NCBI GenBank assembly: GCA_021161135.1
Contig: JAGHBD010000069.1
Location: 1-20,775 of the forward strand
Source of the DNA: Thermoplasmata archaeon
Lineage (GTDB): Archaea; Thermoplasmatota; E2; UBA202; JdFR-43
DNA: 20,775 nt
Direction of reading: 5' to 3'
A model generated the notes under the pieces. The model saw nothing but the letters and a program-made list of their open reading frames with translations. It searched no databases and was not told the DNA's origin. The position numbers were made by a program, and so were the translations under genes. Below are positions 8,371 to 15,482 of this stretch, in pieces. Within the stretch, counting starts at the first letter, position 1; each line of letters starts with the position of its first letter.

Positions 8371-8378
8371 TTATAAAC
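8371..8378 (+). promoter_or_regulatory. TATA box of the histidine kinase-amidohydrolase unit
   Basis: TTATAAAC is centred about 27 bases before the ATG at 8401, consistent with a leaderless transcript. It separates the kinase unit from the ku-ligase operon. The 80-base gap otherwise contains nothing recognisable. Confidence 0.5.
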
Positions 8379-8400
8379 AGTGAAGCAATGTTGATTTATA

Positions 8401-9870
8401 ATGGAAAAGAGGCTCTTGGGATTATATAGTCTTTCCTCAGATTTGGCTCTTGCAAATTCTTGTGAGGAGCTTTACAATATTTTTTCTTCTGCTCTCAAAA
8501 AAGTCCTTAAATTCGATAATTTTGCATTATTGATAAAAGAGGGAAACGAGCTGAAAATAGTTCATACAGTTGGCATTTATAGACCAAATTTTCCTCTATT
8601 GATGAACGGTGAAAAAGGAATTACTGTCGCCTGTGCAAGGGAAAAGAAAACGATATATGTGCCAGATGTAACGAAAGATGAAAGATACATAGAGGCAGCC
8701 CCCTATATAAGGAGTGAGGTGGCAGTTCCAGTTCTTTACAGGAATGAGTTGATTGGTGTTATAGATGTGGAGAAGGCAGAAGTTGATGGATTTTCTCAGG
8801 AGGACATCTTCCTCCTTGAAATATTTGCAAATGTTCTTGCAGCATCATTTAAAAATGTTGAATTTAAGAAGAAGCTGGAAGATTCAGAAAGAAAGTTTAG
8901 AAGCATTTTTGAAAATGCATCAGAGGGCATATACAGGATCGATAAGAGCGGAAGGCTGATAGAAGCTAATGTTGCTCTCCAGAAATTTTTTGGATATAGC
9001 GAGGAGGAACTTAAAAAAATGGATTTAAGCAAATTATATAAAAATCCAGAGGAGAGGAAAAAATTCATGAAAGAATTGTTGGAGAAAGGTTCCATCGAAA
9101 ATTATGAGGTTGAATATGTCAGGAAGGATGGAAAAATAGTCATAGGAAATGAGTATGCTGTTCTGGTTAGAGAGGGTAAAAAAGAATTCATAGATGGCAT
9201 AATACATGATGTAACCCAATTAAAGAAAGCCCAAAAGGAAGCAGAATTTTATAATACGCTCCTCCGTCATGATGTTGCCAATAAACTCCAACTCGTTATG
9301 GGTTATCTCGAGATACTCCTTGAAAAAGAACTTGATAGGGAGAGCAGAGAACTTGCAATGCTTGCAATGAAATCCGCCAGCTCAGCGGCGGAGATAATAG
9401 AGAAGGTGAGAAAACTCCAGATGCTTAAAAAGGGTATGGAGAGAAAAAGCATCGAGTTAGATGAGGTGATAGGAGATATTGTTGGTGAATATTCGAAAGA
9501 GGCTAAGGAAAAAGGTATAGAGGTGGATTACAGAAAATGCGGGAAGAAGGTTATGGCAAATGATTTGCTACGAGAGGCAATAGCAAATCTCGTGTGGAAC
9601 TCCATTATTCATTCGGGTGCAACAAAACTCAGCATATATACTGAAGAAAATGAAGATGCAGTGAAAATTATAATTGAGGATAATGGAAAAGGAATTCCCG
9701 ATGAAGAAAAGAAAAAAATATTTGAGATGGGATATAAAGGAAAGAAAAGCAAAGGTGGCGGACTGGGGCTATATCTTGTTAGGAAAATAGTGGAAAGCAT
9801 GAATGGAAAAGTGGAGGTAAGGGACGGCATCGATAAAGGAGTAAGATTTGAAATTACGATACCAAAATGA
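8401..9870 (+). CDS. Soluble GAF-PAS sensor histidine kinase
   Basis: A 489-residue cytosolic sensor kinase with no membrane segment. A GAF domain spans about residues 15-152, a PAS domain about 162-275 (KFRSIFENASEGIYRI onward), the dimerisation and phospho-acceptor helix about 280-345, and the ATPase domain about 380-489. The phospho-acceptor is H290 in LLRHDVANKLQ, an H-box common in archaeal kinases. The ATPase has the N-box N400 (NLVWNSIIHSG), DNGKG at 427-431 and GGGLGL at 452-457, so it looks catalytically complete. The input ligand is unknown; the GAF and PAS pockets suggest an internal small molecule, redox or light cue. No response regulator is nearby. The stop overlaps the following amidohydrolase ATG by four bases (ATGA), a coupling that hints at a shared process. 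Confidence 0.92.
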   Translation: MEKRLLGLYSLSSDLALANSCEELYNIFSSALKKVLKFDNFALLIKEGNELKIVHTVGIYRPNFPLLMNGEKGITVACAREKKTIYVPDVTKDERYIEAAPYIRSEVAVPVLYRNELIGVIDVEKAEVDGFSQEDIFLLEIFANVLAASFKNVEFKKKLEDSERKFRSIFENASEGIYRIDKSGRLIEANVALQKFFGYSEEELKKMDLSKLYKNPEERKKFMKELLEKGSIENYEVEYVRKDGKIVIGNEYAVLVREGKKEFIDGIIHDVTQLKKAQKEAEFYNTLLRHDVANKLQLVMGYLEILLEKELDRESRELAMLAMKSASSAAEIIEKVRKLQMLKKGMERKSIELDEVIGDIVGEYSKEAKEKGIEVDYRKCGKKVMANDLLREAIANLVWNSIIHSGATKLSIYTEENEDAVKIIIEDNGKGIPDEEKKKIFEMGYKGKKSKGGGLGLYLVRKIVESMNGKVEVRDGIDKGVRFEITIPK

Positions 9871-10652
9871 TTTTTAATTGCCATACCCATATAGGAGATG
9901 CTTTTATCAAACTGCCTCATAAAAAATACAGTGTTGAGGAACTCGTTGCGCCGCCCCATGGCTACAAGCATGTTATGCTAAAAAAGGCAGGCAGGGAAGA
10001 AATAATCAATGGAATGAAAAAAGCGATGGAAGTAATGGAAAAATGTGGGGCGCATGTTTTCATAGATTTTAGAGAGGGAGGGAAGGAAGGTGTTGAAATT
10101 TTAAAGGAGGCAATGAGAGGGAGGAGGATAAAGGCGATAATATTGTCTCGCCCAGCCAGCATGGAATATAATGAGAAAGAAATTGATTCATTACTGGATA
10201 TAAGTCATGGTATAGGGCTGAGCAGCATATCTGACTGGGATTATGAGGAGGCGAAGGCAATTGCAGAGCATGTGGCGAGTAGGAAAAAAATCTTTGCCAT
10301 CCATGCGAGCGAAGATAAGAGAGAGGATATTGGAAAAATTCTGGATCTCTCCCCTATGTTTTTGATTCATCTCTGCAAGGCTAACGAAGATGATATAAAG
10401 GAGGTAGTGAGGAAAGGAATAGGTGTTGTAGTATGCCCGAGAGCAAATGCCTTTTTTGGATTAGTTCCTCCAGTAAATATTCTGCTGGAATATAAAGCTG
10501 ATATAATGCTTGGCACAGACAACGCAATGATTGTGAAGCCAGATATAATGGAGGAGAAAAAATATGTCATGCGAAAATTTGGAGTATCTGAGGAAAAGGC
10601 AAATGAAATGATATCTGCTACCCCAGAAAAACTATTTGGAAAATTTATCTAA
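9867..10652 (+). CDS. Small amidohydrolase-superfamily enzyme
   Basis: A 261-residue metal-dependent hydrolase of the amidohydrolase superfamily, shorter than the 400 or so residues of typical deaminase members. Metal and catalytic positions are visible: H6 and H8 in NCHTHIGD, H146 in FAIHASE, H168 in FLIHLCKA and D218 in LGTDNAM. This His and Asp set, plus VVVCPRAN, resembles the ammeline/cytosine deaminase-like branch (one-metal TIM barrel). The substrate is not predictable from sequence; a purine, pyrimidine or related amidine/amide is possible. It overlaps the histidine kinase stop by four bases, so it may be regulated with it or report to it. Its 3' end overlaps the convergent RNase HII gene by 21 bases. 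Superfamily firm, function open. Confidence 0.82.
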   Translation: MIFNCHTHIGDAFIKLPHKKYSVEELVAPPHGYKHVMLKKAGREEIINGMKKAMEVMEKCGAHVFIDFREGGKEGVEILKEAMRGRRIKAIILSRPASMEYNEKEIDSLLDISHGIGLSSISDWDYEEAKAIAEHVASRKKIFAIHASEDKREDIGKILDLSPMFLIHLCKANEDDIKEVVRKGIGVVVCPRANAFFGLVPPVNILLEYKADIMLGTDNAMIVKPDIMEEKKYVMRKFGVSEEKANEMISATPEKLFGKFI

Positions 10653-11297
10653 ACTGCTCTGCTTCAATTCGTTCTGTATGTTTTTTACGGTTTTCCAGCT
10701 TTTCCTGATGTATGGAGGTAATTCATTAAATTTGCGTAACCATTCTTTTATGAAATTTATTGTTCTTTCATCGCTCGGATAACCACTGCCGAGAGGCAAA
10801 CCAAGTTTTGTTTCAAGCTCTTCAGCAATTTTCTTTACTCTTTTATCTCTTTCAACTTTTGCTATTATTGATGCTGCTGAAACCACTGCATATTTATCAT
10901 CTGCACCATGTTCGCATACTATGCTGCAATCATGCTCTATTAATGAGCGAATAATCTTTTCAAATTCCTCCTCGTTTGTGCTTGCTGCATCTATATAATA
11001 TATGTCCGCTCTCCTTTTATTTGCAAGTTTCGCAAAAATATATGCTTCGAGCTGATTCATTGTCATTGTCTGGCGGAGATTATCTATGTCATCTGGATCA
11101 ACCACAATGTATTCATAGGGAAAATGCTCTTTTATATATTCTGCAAGCTTTTCCCTCCGCTGCCTTATGAGTTTTTTTGAATCCTTTATCCTTGCTTCAT
11201 GAAGTTTCCATTCATCTTTTTCATCTACCCATACTGCAGCAACAACCATTGGTCCTATAACAGGTCCTCTTCCTGCCTCATCTATCCCACATTTCAT
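10632..11297 (-). CDS. rnhB: Ribonuclease HII with a C-terminal PCNA-binding motif
   Basis: A 221-residue type 2 RNase H that cuts RNA in RNA-DNA hybrids and 5' of single ribonucleotides embedded in DNA. Active-site carboxylates match archaeal RNase HII: D6 and E7 in GIDEAGRGP, D103 in YIDAAST and D133 in ADDKYAVVSAASIIAKV. The tail reads NELKQSSLDKFSK; QSSLDKF fits the PIP-box pattern Q-x-x-L-x-x-F used to bind the PCNA clamp. The ATG overlaps the EndoQ stop by four bases (ATGA read on the minus strand), so the two nucleases form a bicistron. Its end overlaps the amidohydrolase end by 21 bases. Very confident for the enzyme; the PIP-box is a motif match. Confidence 0.96.
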   Translation of the reverse strand: MKCGIDEAGRGPVIGPMVVAAVWVDEKDEWKLHEARIKDSKKLIRQRREKLAEYIKEHFPYEYIVVDPDDIDNLRQTMTMNQLEAYIFAKLANKRRADIYYIDAASTNEEEFEKIIRSLIEHDCSIVCEHGADDKYAVVSAASIIAKVERDKRVKKIAEELETKLGLPLGSGYPSDERTINFIKEWLRKFNELPPYIRKSWKTVKNIQNELKQSSLDKFSK

Positions 11298-12427
11298 GTT
11301 ATCACAATCTCTCCATATTTTCCTCCACCGCCGGGAATAATTTTTATTCTGCCCCTTCTGAAAGCCTCTATTGCCTCTGCTATTGCTAAGGGCGTCACCT
11401 TTTTTATTTTCTCCATATCAATGTCGAGCAACACTTCTATCTCGCTACCAAGTTTCATCAGTTCTCTCCATCTTTTTGCGACGATTCCGTTTCTCGTATC
11501 TTTCCCTAAGCTTTCGGCAATTATCTCTGCCAGGGGAATTAAATGAATGTATGGAGGGCGAAAGGGTGGATGAATTGGCTTTTCATATGATGCAAGTTCA
11601 TTTATTCTATCCCTAACCCCTTTTTTTATCACACCTCCACAAAAGCATCTCCAGCCAATCTTTGCTGCTTCATCTTTTTCATACTGGCGATGACACCATG
11701 AGCATGCAGTCCTGTTATATTTTCCCTTTTCTGGAGGAAATCCAACATTTGCCTTTATTCCACCATTCAAAATAGCTTTCCTTATCTCATCCCAACTTAT
11801 CTCATTCACTTCCAGCCTATTAAATTCTCTTCCAAGGCGATGAGGAGAGTATGAGTGTGCATCTGAATTGCTTAAAAACGGAATATCTTGCAACTCTTTT
11901 ATTCTATCTGCATAATCGCTGTCAGCACTTAGCCCCAGTTCAATGAAATGAGGTCTCCCACCATAATATTCAAGCAGAGAATCAAAATATGCATATAAGG
12001 AGGTCCATGGCGTGAAGGCGTGGGCGGCGCCAATGAGAGCATTTACCTCCTTCGCAACATCAAGGATTTCTCCTCCCTCAAGCATTACTTTCGGGCGGCC
12101 CTCGTCCTCTATATCTGGAGAATATTTCTTTATTCCTTCTTTAAAGGCATTTGCTGAATAGAAATCTGGAAACAGGAGGAGATGATGCACCCTGTTTTTA
12201 TCCTCTACCTCGCAACTCAAAATGAAATGAACTCCATCAACAACTATTTTATCTCCAACCAAATATTTCTTTAACTCATTCTGCCACACTGGATGCAAAC
12301 AATCGCCGCTTCCAACAACATGAAGCCCTTTTTTCTTCGCTGCCATAGCAATCTTTTTCAAATCTATCCTGCTTGCTGTTCCACCAGAAAAAGGAGAGTG
12401 AATGTGAAAGTCAGCATTGATGAGCAT
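11294..12427 (-). CDS. EndoQ-family nuclease for deaminated DNA bases
   Basis: A PHP-fold protein of the TIGR00375/Endonuclease Q family. Thermococcales EndoQ nicks DNA 5' of uracil, hypoxanthine, xanthine and abasic sites. From the ATG at 12427 it is 377 residues, somewhat shorter than Thermococcales members. Metal ligands visible are H8 and H10 (ADFHIHSPFSG), D42 and H45 (GDCLHP), E73 or E75, H81/H82, H136 and D189/H191 (SNSDAHS). The zinc finger has C242, C245 (ACSWCHRQY), C261 and C263 (WRCFCGG), a compact CxC second half. The C-terminus GGGGKYGEIVIT shows no PIP-box. An open frame extends upstream to 12574, but those 49 residues are antisense to a signal-peptide gene and unlike the family; MLINADFHIHS is the family's N-terminus. 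Translationally coupled to rnhB. Confidence 0.9.
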   Translation of the reverse strand: MLINADFHIHSPFSGGTASRIDLKKIAMAAKKKGLHVVGSGDCLHPVWQNELKKYLVGDKIVVDGVHFILSCEVEDKNRVHHLLLFPDFYSANAFKEGIKKYSPDIEDEGRPKVMLEGGEILDVAKEVNALIGAAHAFTPWTSLYAYFDSLLEYYGGRPHFIELGLSADSDYADRIKELQDIPFLSNSDAHSYSPHRLGREFNRLEVNEISWDEIRKAILNGGIKANVGFPPEKGKYNRTACSWCHRQYEKDEAAKIGWRCFCGGVIKKGVRDRINELASYEKPIHPPFRPPYIHLIPLAEIIAESLGKDTRNGIVAKRWRELMKLGSEIEVLLDIDMEKIKKVTPLAIAEAIEAFRRGRIKIIPGGGGKYGEIVIT

Positions 12428-12467
12428 AAAGAAAAGATTTTTATAGTATAAAAAAATGTCGAGGGAT
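12428..12467. promoter_or_regulatory. Compact bidirectional promoter between EndoQ and the PGF-CTERM protein
   Basis: Only 40 bases separate the two preferred starts, and they contain two opposing TATA-like elements. Plus-strand TTTTTATAG (12438-12446) is centred 26 bases before the ATG at 12468. Minus-strand TTTTATAC (12454-12447) is centred about 24 bases before the EndoQ ATG at 12427. The two boxes almost overlap, so the promoters may compete for TBP. Confidence 0.5.
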
Positions 12468-13556
12468 ATGAAAGCAAAATTGCTGAGTTTGTTGGTTGTT
12501 GTGGCGATGCTTCTGCCGATAGCAGGAGCAACAAACTTTGAAATAAGTGTTGATGATCCAAGAGATGTATCCAATCCAGATGTGGATATAGTGAAGGCAT
12601 GGACAACTGTTGAAGGAGGTTATATAGTATTCCATGTTAAGGTGGCAGGAAAGATAAATGAGGCATACAGCTATCTTTTTGCTGCATACAAGGATGGCGA
12701 GAATGTGGCAGGAGTTGCATATCAGGGAGGTGTAGCCTTTTACACTGGAGAATCATCTGGAGGGTATGCTGAATATTCAATAGATGGCGATACACTCAGC
12801 ATAAAGATGCCTTATGGTATGTTTTCTTCTTGGGATGACTTTGCCTTTACAGTGACAGCAAATGATGGGGCGGGTAGCGTTGATTATGCAATAGCGGGCA
12901 CTATTGAAGGAGGAGATAGTGGCAACGATGGCAATGGTGATACAGGAGATGATGGAAGCAGGGAAATTGATCCAAGCAAAGAAACGCCGACAGATAAAAG
13001 CATAAGCGTTAAGATTACCAAAGTGGAATACAATATTGAGAAAGTTGATAATGGGCAAAGATGGTATGCAAGGGTTTTGATTGAAGGAACAACAAGCGGT
13101 GTTGACCATGTATCTCTTTGCTATGTAATCTATTATAAGGATGGCACATATGATGTTACAGAATGGATAAAGGGTCCAATGATGTTGAAGCCAGGCAGTT
13201 TTATGGGCAATGAAATAATAAAATTCGTTTTCAATTCCATGGAAGGCAACTGGAACAAATGGAAGTTTGAAGTAGAAGGAAAGTATCCTGTAACGGATCC
13301 AACCTACGAGTGGGCTGAAGAAAAGGAAGTCGATAAAGTTGTTATATATGCAAGGGCATTTAAAGATGCGAGCGAAACAAAATGGAATCAGGCAAAATAT
13401 GAAACAAAACCACAATTTACTTCAGAAGGCGCCAAATATGAAGCAACGAGCGAGGGCGGCGACGAAGGCGGAGGAAAAACACCAGGCTTTGAAGCCGCAT
13501 TTGTTGTGGCGGCAATGGCAGCCATTGCTTTGCTGATTGGAAGGAGAAGAAAATAA
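12468..13556 (+). CDS. Secreted surface protein with PGF-CTERM anchor
   Basis: I choose the ATG at 12468 over the one at 12456 because the TATA box lies 26 bases before it; both are in the same frame. The N-terminus MKAKLLSLLVVVAMLLPIAGA is a signal peptide, probably cut after AGA. A first beta-rich domain follows (FEISVDDPRDVSNPDVDIVKAW..., to about residue 150), resembling DOMON or CBM9-like sandwiches. Then come an Asp/Gly-rich linker and a second beta domain to about residue 325. The C-terminus has a Gly-rich spacer, TPGFEAAF, a hydrophobic stretch and a GRRRK tail. This is the three-part PGF-CTERM signal that archaeosortase A processes for lipid anchoring of surface proteins. The ligand is unknown; a cell-surface binding or redox role is conceivable but unproven. 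The gene ends 10 bases from convergent speE. Confidence 0.85.
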   Translation: MKAKLLSLLVVVAMLLPIAGATNFEISVDDPRDVSNPDVDIVKAWTTVEGGYIVFHVKVAGKINEAYSYLFAAYKDGENVAGVAYQGGVAFYTGESSGGYAEYSIDGDTLSIKMPYGMFSSWDDFAFTVTANDGAGSVDYAIAGTIEGGDSGNDGNGDTGDDGSREIDPSKETPTDKSISVKITKVEYNIEKVDNGQRWYARVLIEGTTSGVDHVSLCYVIYYKDGTYDVTEWIKGPMMLKPGSFMGNEIIKFVFNSMEGNWNKWKFEVEGKYPVTDPTYEWAEEKEVDKVVIYARAFKDASETKWNQAKYETKPQFTSEGAKYEATSEGGDEGGGKTPGFEAAFVVAAMAAIALLIGRRRK

Positions 13557-13566
13557 TCTCTTTCCC

Positions 13567-14385
13567 CTATTCTATATATTTTTTAACAATTTCTTCTACC
13601 CATTTGGGAAGGGTGAATGATGCGAGGTGGAGGCGAGGTGTGTAATGTATGGTTTGAATGCCCCTTTCTTCATATCTCTTTTCTATTTCCTCAATTCTGA
13701 ATGAAATTTTATGACGTGAGGCAACCATGAAACTCCACATCCCAGATGGATATGTTGGCATGAAAGAAAGATATATTCGACGCCATGAAAAAGGTGAGGA
13801 ATTTTTCAGTATTGCCTCAAAATATTCCTGCTGCATAAAAGGTGACTGACTTTGAGTTACGAATATTTCGCCTATCTCGGAGCATCTCGAATAAAAATCT
13901 CTTGAAATGAGTGGCTTGCTTACAGCATCTGGATCACTTCCATCAACTATTATAACATCAAATTTTTCCTTACAATTTTTCACAAATTCGATTCCATCCT
14001 CTATTATGATTTCAACTCTCTCATCATTTAATGCTCCCTCATCTATTCCTATGTATTTTTTGCATGCCTCTATAACATTTTCATCTATTTCCACCAATTT
14101 TATTGATTCCACCTCGTGTTTTAATGCCTCCCTTGCCGCTCCTCCATCGCCGCCGCCAACAATAAGCACCTTTTTTGGCTCAGGGTGGAGAAGCATTGGA
14201 ACATGAACGAGCATTTCGTGATAGAATTTCTCGTCTGCCTCGCTGAACTGAATTTTGCCATCTATAACGAGCATTTTGCCGAGCTTTGTGGAAAAAATCT
14301 CTATCTTTTGCAGCCCATCTTTTTCAAAAATTTTTTCTCCTTCTATCATAAGGCCAATGCCATCATATTTTTCAACAAACCACAT
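13567..14385 (-). CDS. speE: Spermidine synthase-family aminopropyltransferase
   Basis: A 272-residue polyamine aminopropyltransferase, which transfers the aminopropyl group of decarboxylated S-adenosylmethionine to a diamine or agmatine. A small N-terminal beta domain carries FSEADEKFYHEML. The Rossmann fold has VGGGDGG at 76-82, E99 at the end of the second strand and the VDGSDPDA loop at 148-154. The catalytic aspartate corresponds to D148 or D151; bacterial members usually read DSTDP here, so the Gly is a small departure. Thermophilic archaea often use agmatine or longer polyamines, so the substrate is open. A canonical Shine-Dalgarno, AGGTGAT at 14398-14392, lies six bases before the ATG and contains the stop codon of the upstream nucleotidyltransferase, showing translational coupling. 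Confidence 0.92.
   Translation of the reverse strand: MWFVEKYDGIGLMIEGEKIFEKDGLQKIEIFSTKLGKMLVIDGKIQFSEADEKFYHEMLVHVPMLLHPEPKKVLIVGGGDGGAAREALKHEVESIKLVEIDENVIEACKKYIGIDEGALNDERVEIIIEDGIEFVKNCKEKFDVIIVDGSDPDAVSKPLISRDFYSRCSEIGEIFVTQSQSPFMQQEYFEAILKNSSPFSWRRIYLSFMPTYPSGMWSFMVASRHKISFRIEEIEKRYEERGIQTIHYTPRLHLASFTLPKWVEEIVKKYIE
13576..13585 (+). terminator. T-tract, possible terminator of the PGF-CTERM gene
   Basis: Six consecutive T residues (13579-13584) follow the plus-strand stop by about 22 bases, inside the 3' end of convergent speE. Archaeal RNA polymerase commonly terminates at such U-tracts without a hairpin. Position is seen; function is inferred. Confidence 0.3.
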
Positions 14386-14398
14386 TAAACCATCACCT
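14386..14398 (-). promoter_or_regulatory. Shine-Dalgarno of speE, overlapping the upstream stop codon
   Basis: Minus-strand AGGTGAT (14398-14392) is complementary to the archaeal 16S rRNA 3' end and sits six bases before the speE ATG. The TGA stop of the nucleotidyltransferase (14395-14393) lies within it. It is the clearest coupled ribosome-binding site in the window. Confidence 0.7.
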
Positions 14399-15409
14399 TT
14401 TTACAGGGTTCCCAATCTGCTTTTCAGGATATCCTTCTGGCAGTGGCTTACTCCATATTTTTTCTCCTTCTATACATGCACTTGCCTCTATTTCTTCTCC
14501 TTCCCCCATGACAACATCTTTCAGTTTAGCTCCATCTCCTATTATGCATTTTTCGGCTACGATGCAATTTTTCATAATAACATTTTTCCCTATCTTGCAA
14601 TCATTATAAATTATGCATGAATCAAGTATGCTTCCCTCATCAATTATACAGTTATCGCCAACGCTGCTGTATTTGAGATTTCCTCTTACCTCACTTTTCC
14701 CAACAACGTATTTCCTGCCTAAATTTTTCAAAAGTATGCGAGTCGCTTCTATATAGCTGCTGTGCCTCCCAACATCGATCCAGTAGCCATCGAAAGTAAA
14801 GCCATAAAATGGTTTCCCATCTTCGATAATCCTTGGAAATATTTCCATTTCCATGGATACAAATTTGTTTGGCGGAATGTAGTCAAGAACTTCAGCATCA
14901 AGGCAATATGCGCCGGCATTGATTAAATTACTCGGCGCTTCATGGCGAGGTGGCTTTTCAACAAATTTCATTATTCTGCCATCTGGTTTTATATCCACCA
15001 CGCCATATTCTTCAACATTTTCAACGGGCCAGAGGGAAATTGTAGCAAAAGATTTCTTTTGCATATGAAATTGAATAAATTTTCTTATATTGAGTGAGGA
15101 GATGATATCACTGTTGAGAACAAGGAAAGTGCCATCTATGTATTTTTCAACATTTTTCACAGCTCCGGCTGTTCCGAGAGGTTTTTCCTCCTTGACTATT
15201 CTCCCATTTATTCCATTTTCGTTGAAATATTCTTCCAGCTGTTCATTTCTGTAATTTGCGGCAACAATTATTTCCGTACCTTTTGGCAACGCCTCTATAA
15301 TATAGCTAATCATTGGTTTATTTAGCAAGGGAAGCATGGGCTTGGCTTTTGTGTATGTAAGTGGAGCTAGGCGAGTTCCGAAGCCTCCTGCCAGTAGCAC
15401 TGCCTGCAT
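14393..15409 (-). CDS. Sugar-1-phosphate nucleotidyltransferase with beta-helix domain
   Basis: A 338-residue NDP-sugar pyrophosphorylase. The nucleotide-binding signature LAGGFGTRLAPLTYTKAKPM spans residues 6-25, followed by EEKPLGTAGAVKN and a Mg-site Asp in LNSDI. The C-terminal third (about 240-320) is a left-handed beta-helix of hexapeptide repeats (GNLKYSSVGDNCIIDEGSIL and on, rich in I/V-G-x-x repeats), as in GDP-mannose and dTDP-glucose pyrophosphorylases. It makes an activated sugar for glycans or N-glycosylation. I cannot decide between mannose-1-phosphate guanylyltransferase and glucose-1-phosphate thymidylyl/uridylyltransferase. It begins with a leaderless-type promoter and is coupled to speE through the overlapping Shine-Dalgarno. 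Confidence 0.88.
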   Translation of the reverse strand: MQAVLLAGGFGTRLAPLTYTKAKPMLPLLNKPMISYIIEALPKGTEIIVAANYRNEQLEEYFNENGINGRIVKEEKPLGTAGAVKNVEKYIDGTFLVLNSDIISSLNIRKFIQFHMQKKSFATISLWPVENVEEYGVVDIKPDGRIMKFVEKPPRHEAPSNLINAGAYCLDAEVLDYIPPNKFVSMEMEIFPRIIEDGKPFYGFTFDGYWIDVGRHSSYIEATRILLKNLGRKYVVGKSEVRGNLKYSSVGDNCIIDEGSILDSCIIYNDCKIGKNVIMKNCIVAEKCIIGDGAKLKDVVMGEGEEIEASACIEGEKIWSKPLPEGYPEKQIGNPVKR

Positions 15410-15482
15410 GAATTTGAATTGAGAAGGTATTTAAATATCTTGCATGAGATAGAATTAAAAATACATTTCATTTACAGGTTGG
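15410..15482. promoter_or_regulatory. Divergent promoter region between the nucleotidyltransferase and TatD-like genes
   Basis: The palindromic TATTTAAATA at 15428-15437 is centred about 24 bases before the minus-strand ATG at 15409. TTAAAAATAC at 15455-15464 is centred about 24 bases before the plus-strand ATG at 15483. Both spacings suit leaderless transcription. Nothing else is recognisable in these 73 bases. Confidence 0.5.

Noticed and set aside
12428..12574. N-terminal extension of EndoQ to the ATG at 12574
   Set aside because: The extra 49 residues are antisense to a signal-peptide coding sequence, do not resemble the family N-terminus, and lie upstream of the well-placed TATA element.
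12777..13415. 212-codon minus-strand open frame within the surface-protein gene
   Set aside because: Its Cys-, Phe- and Ile-rich composition matches no family and it mirrors a plus-strand gene with a signal peptide and PGF-CTERM.
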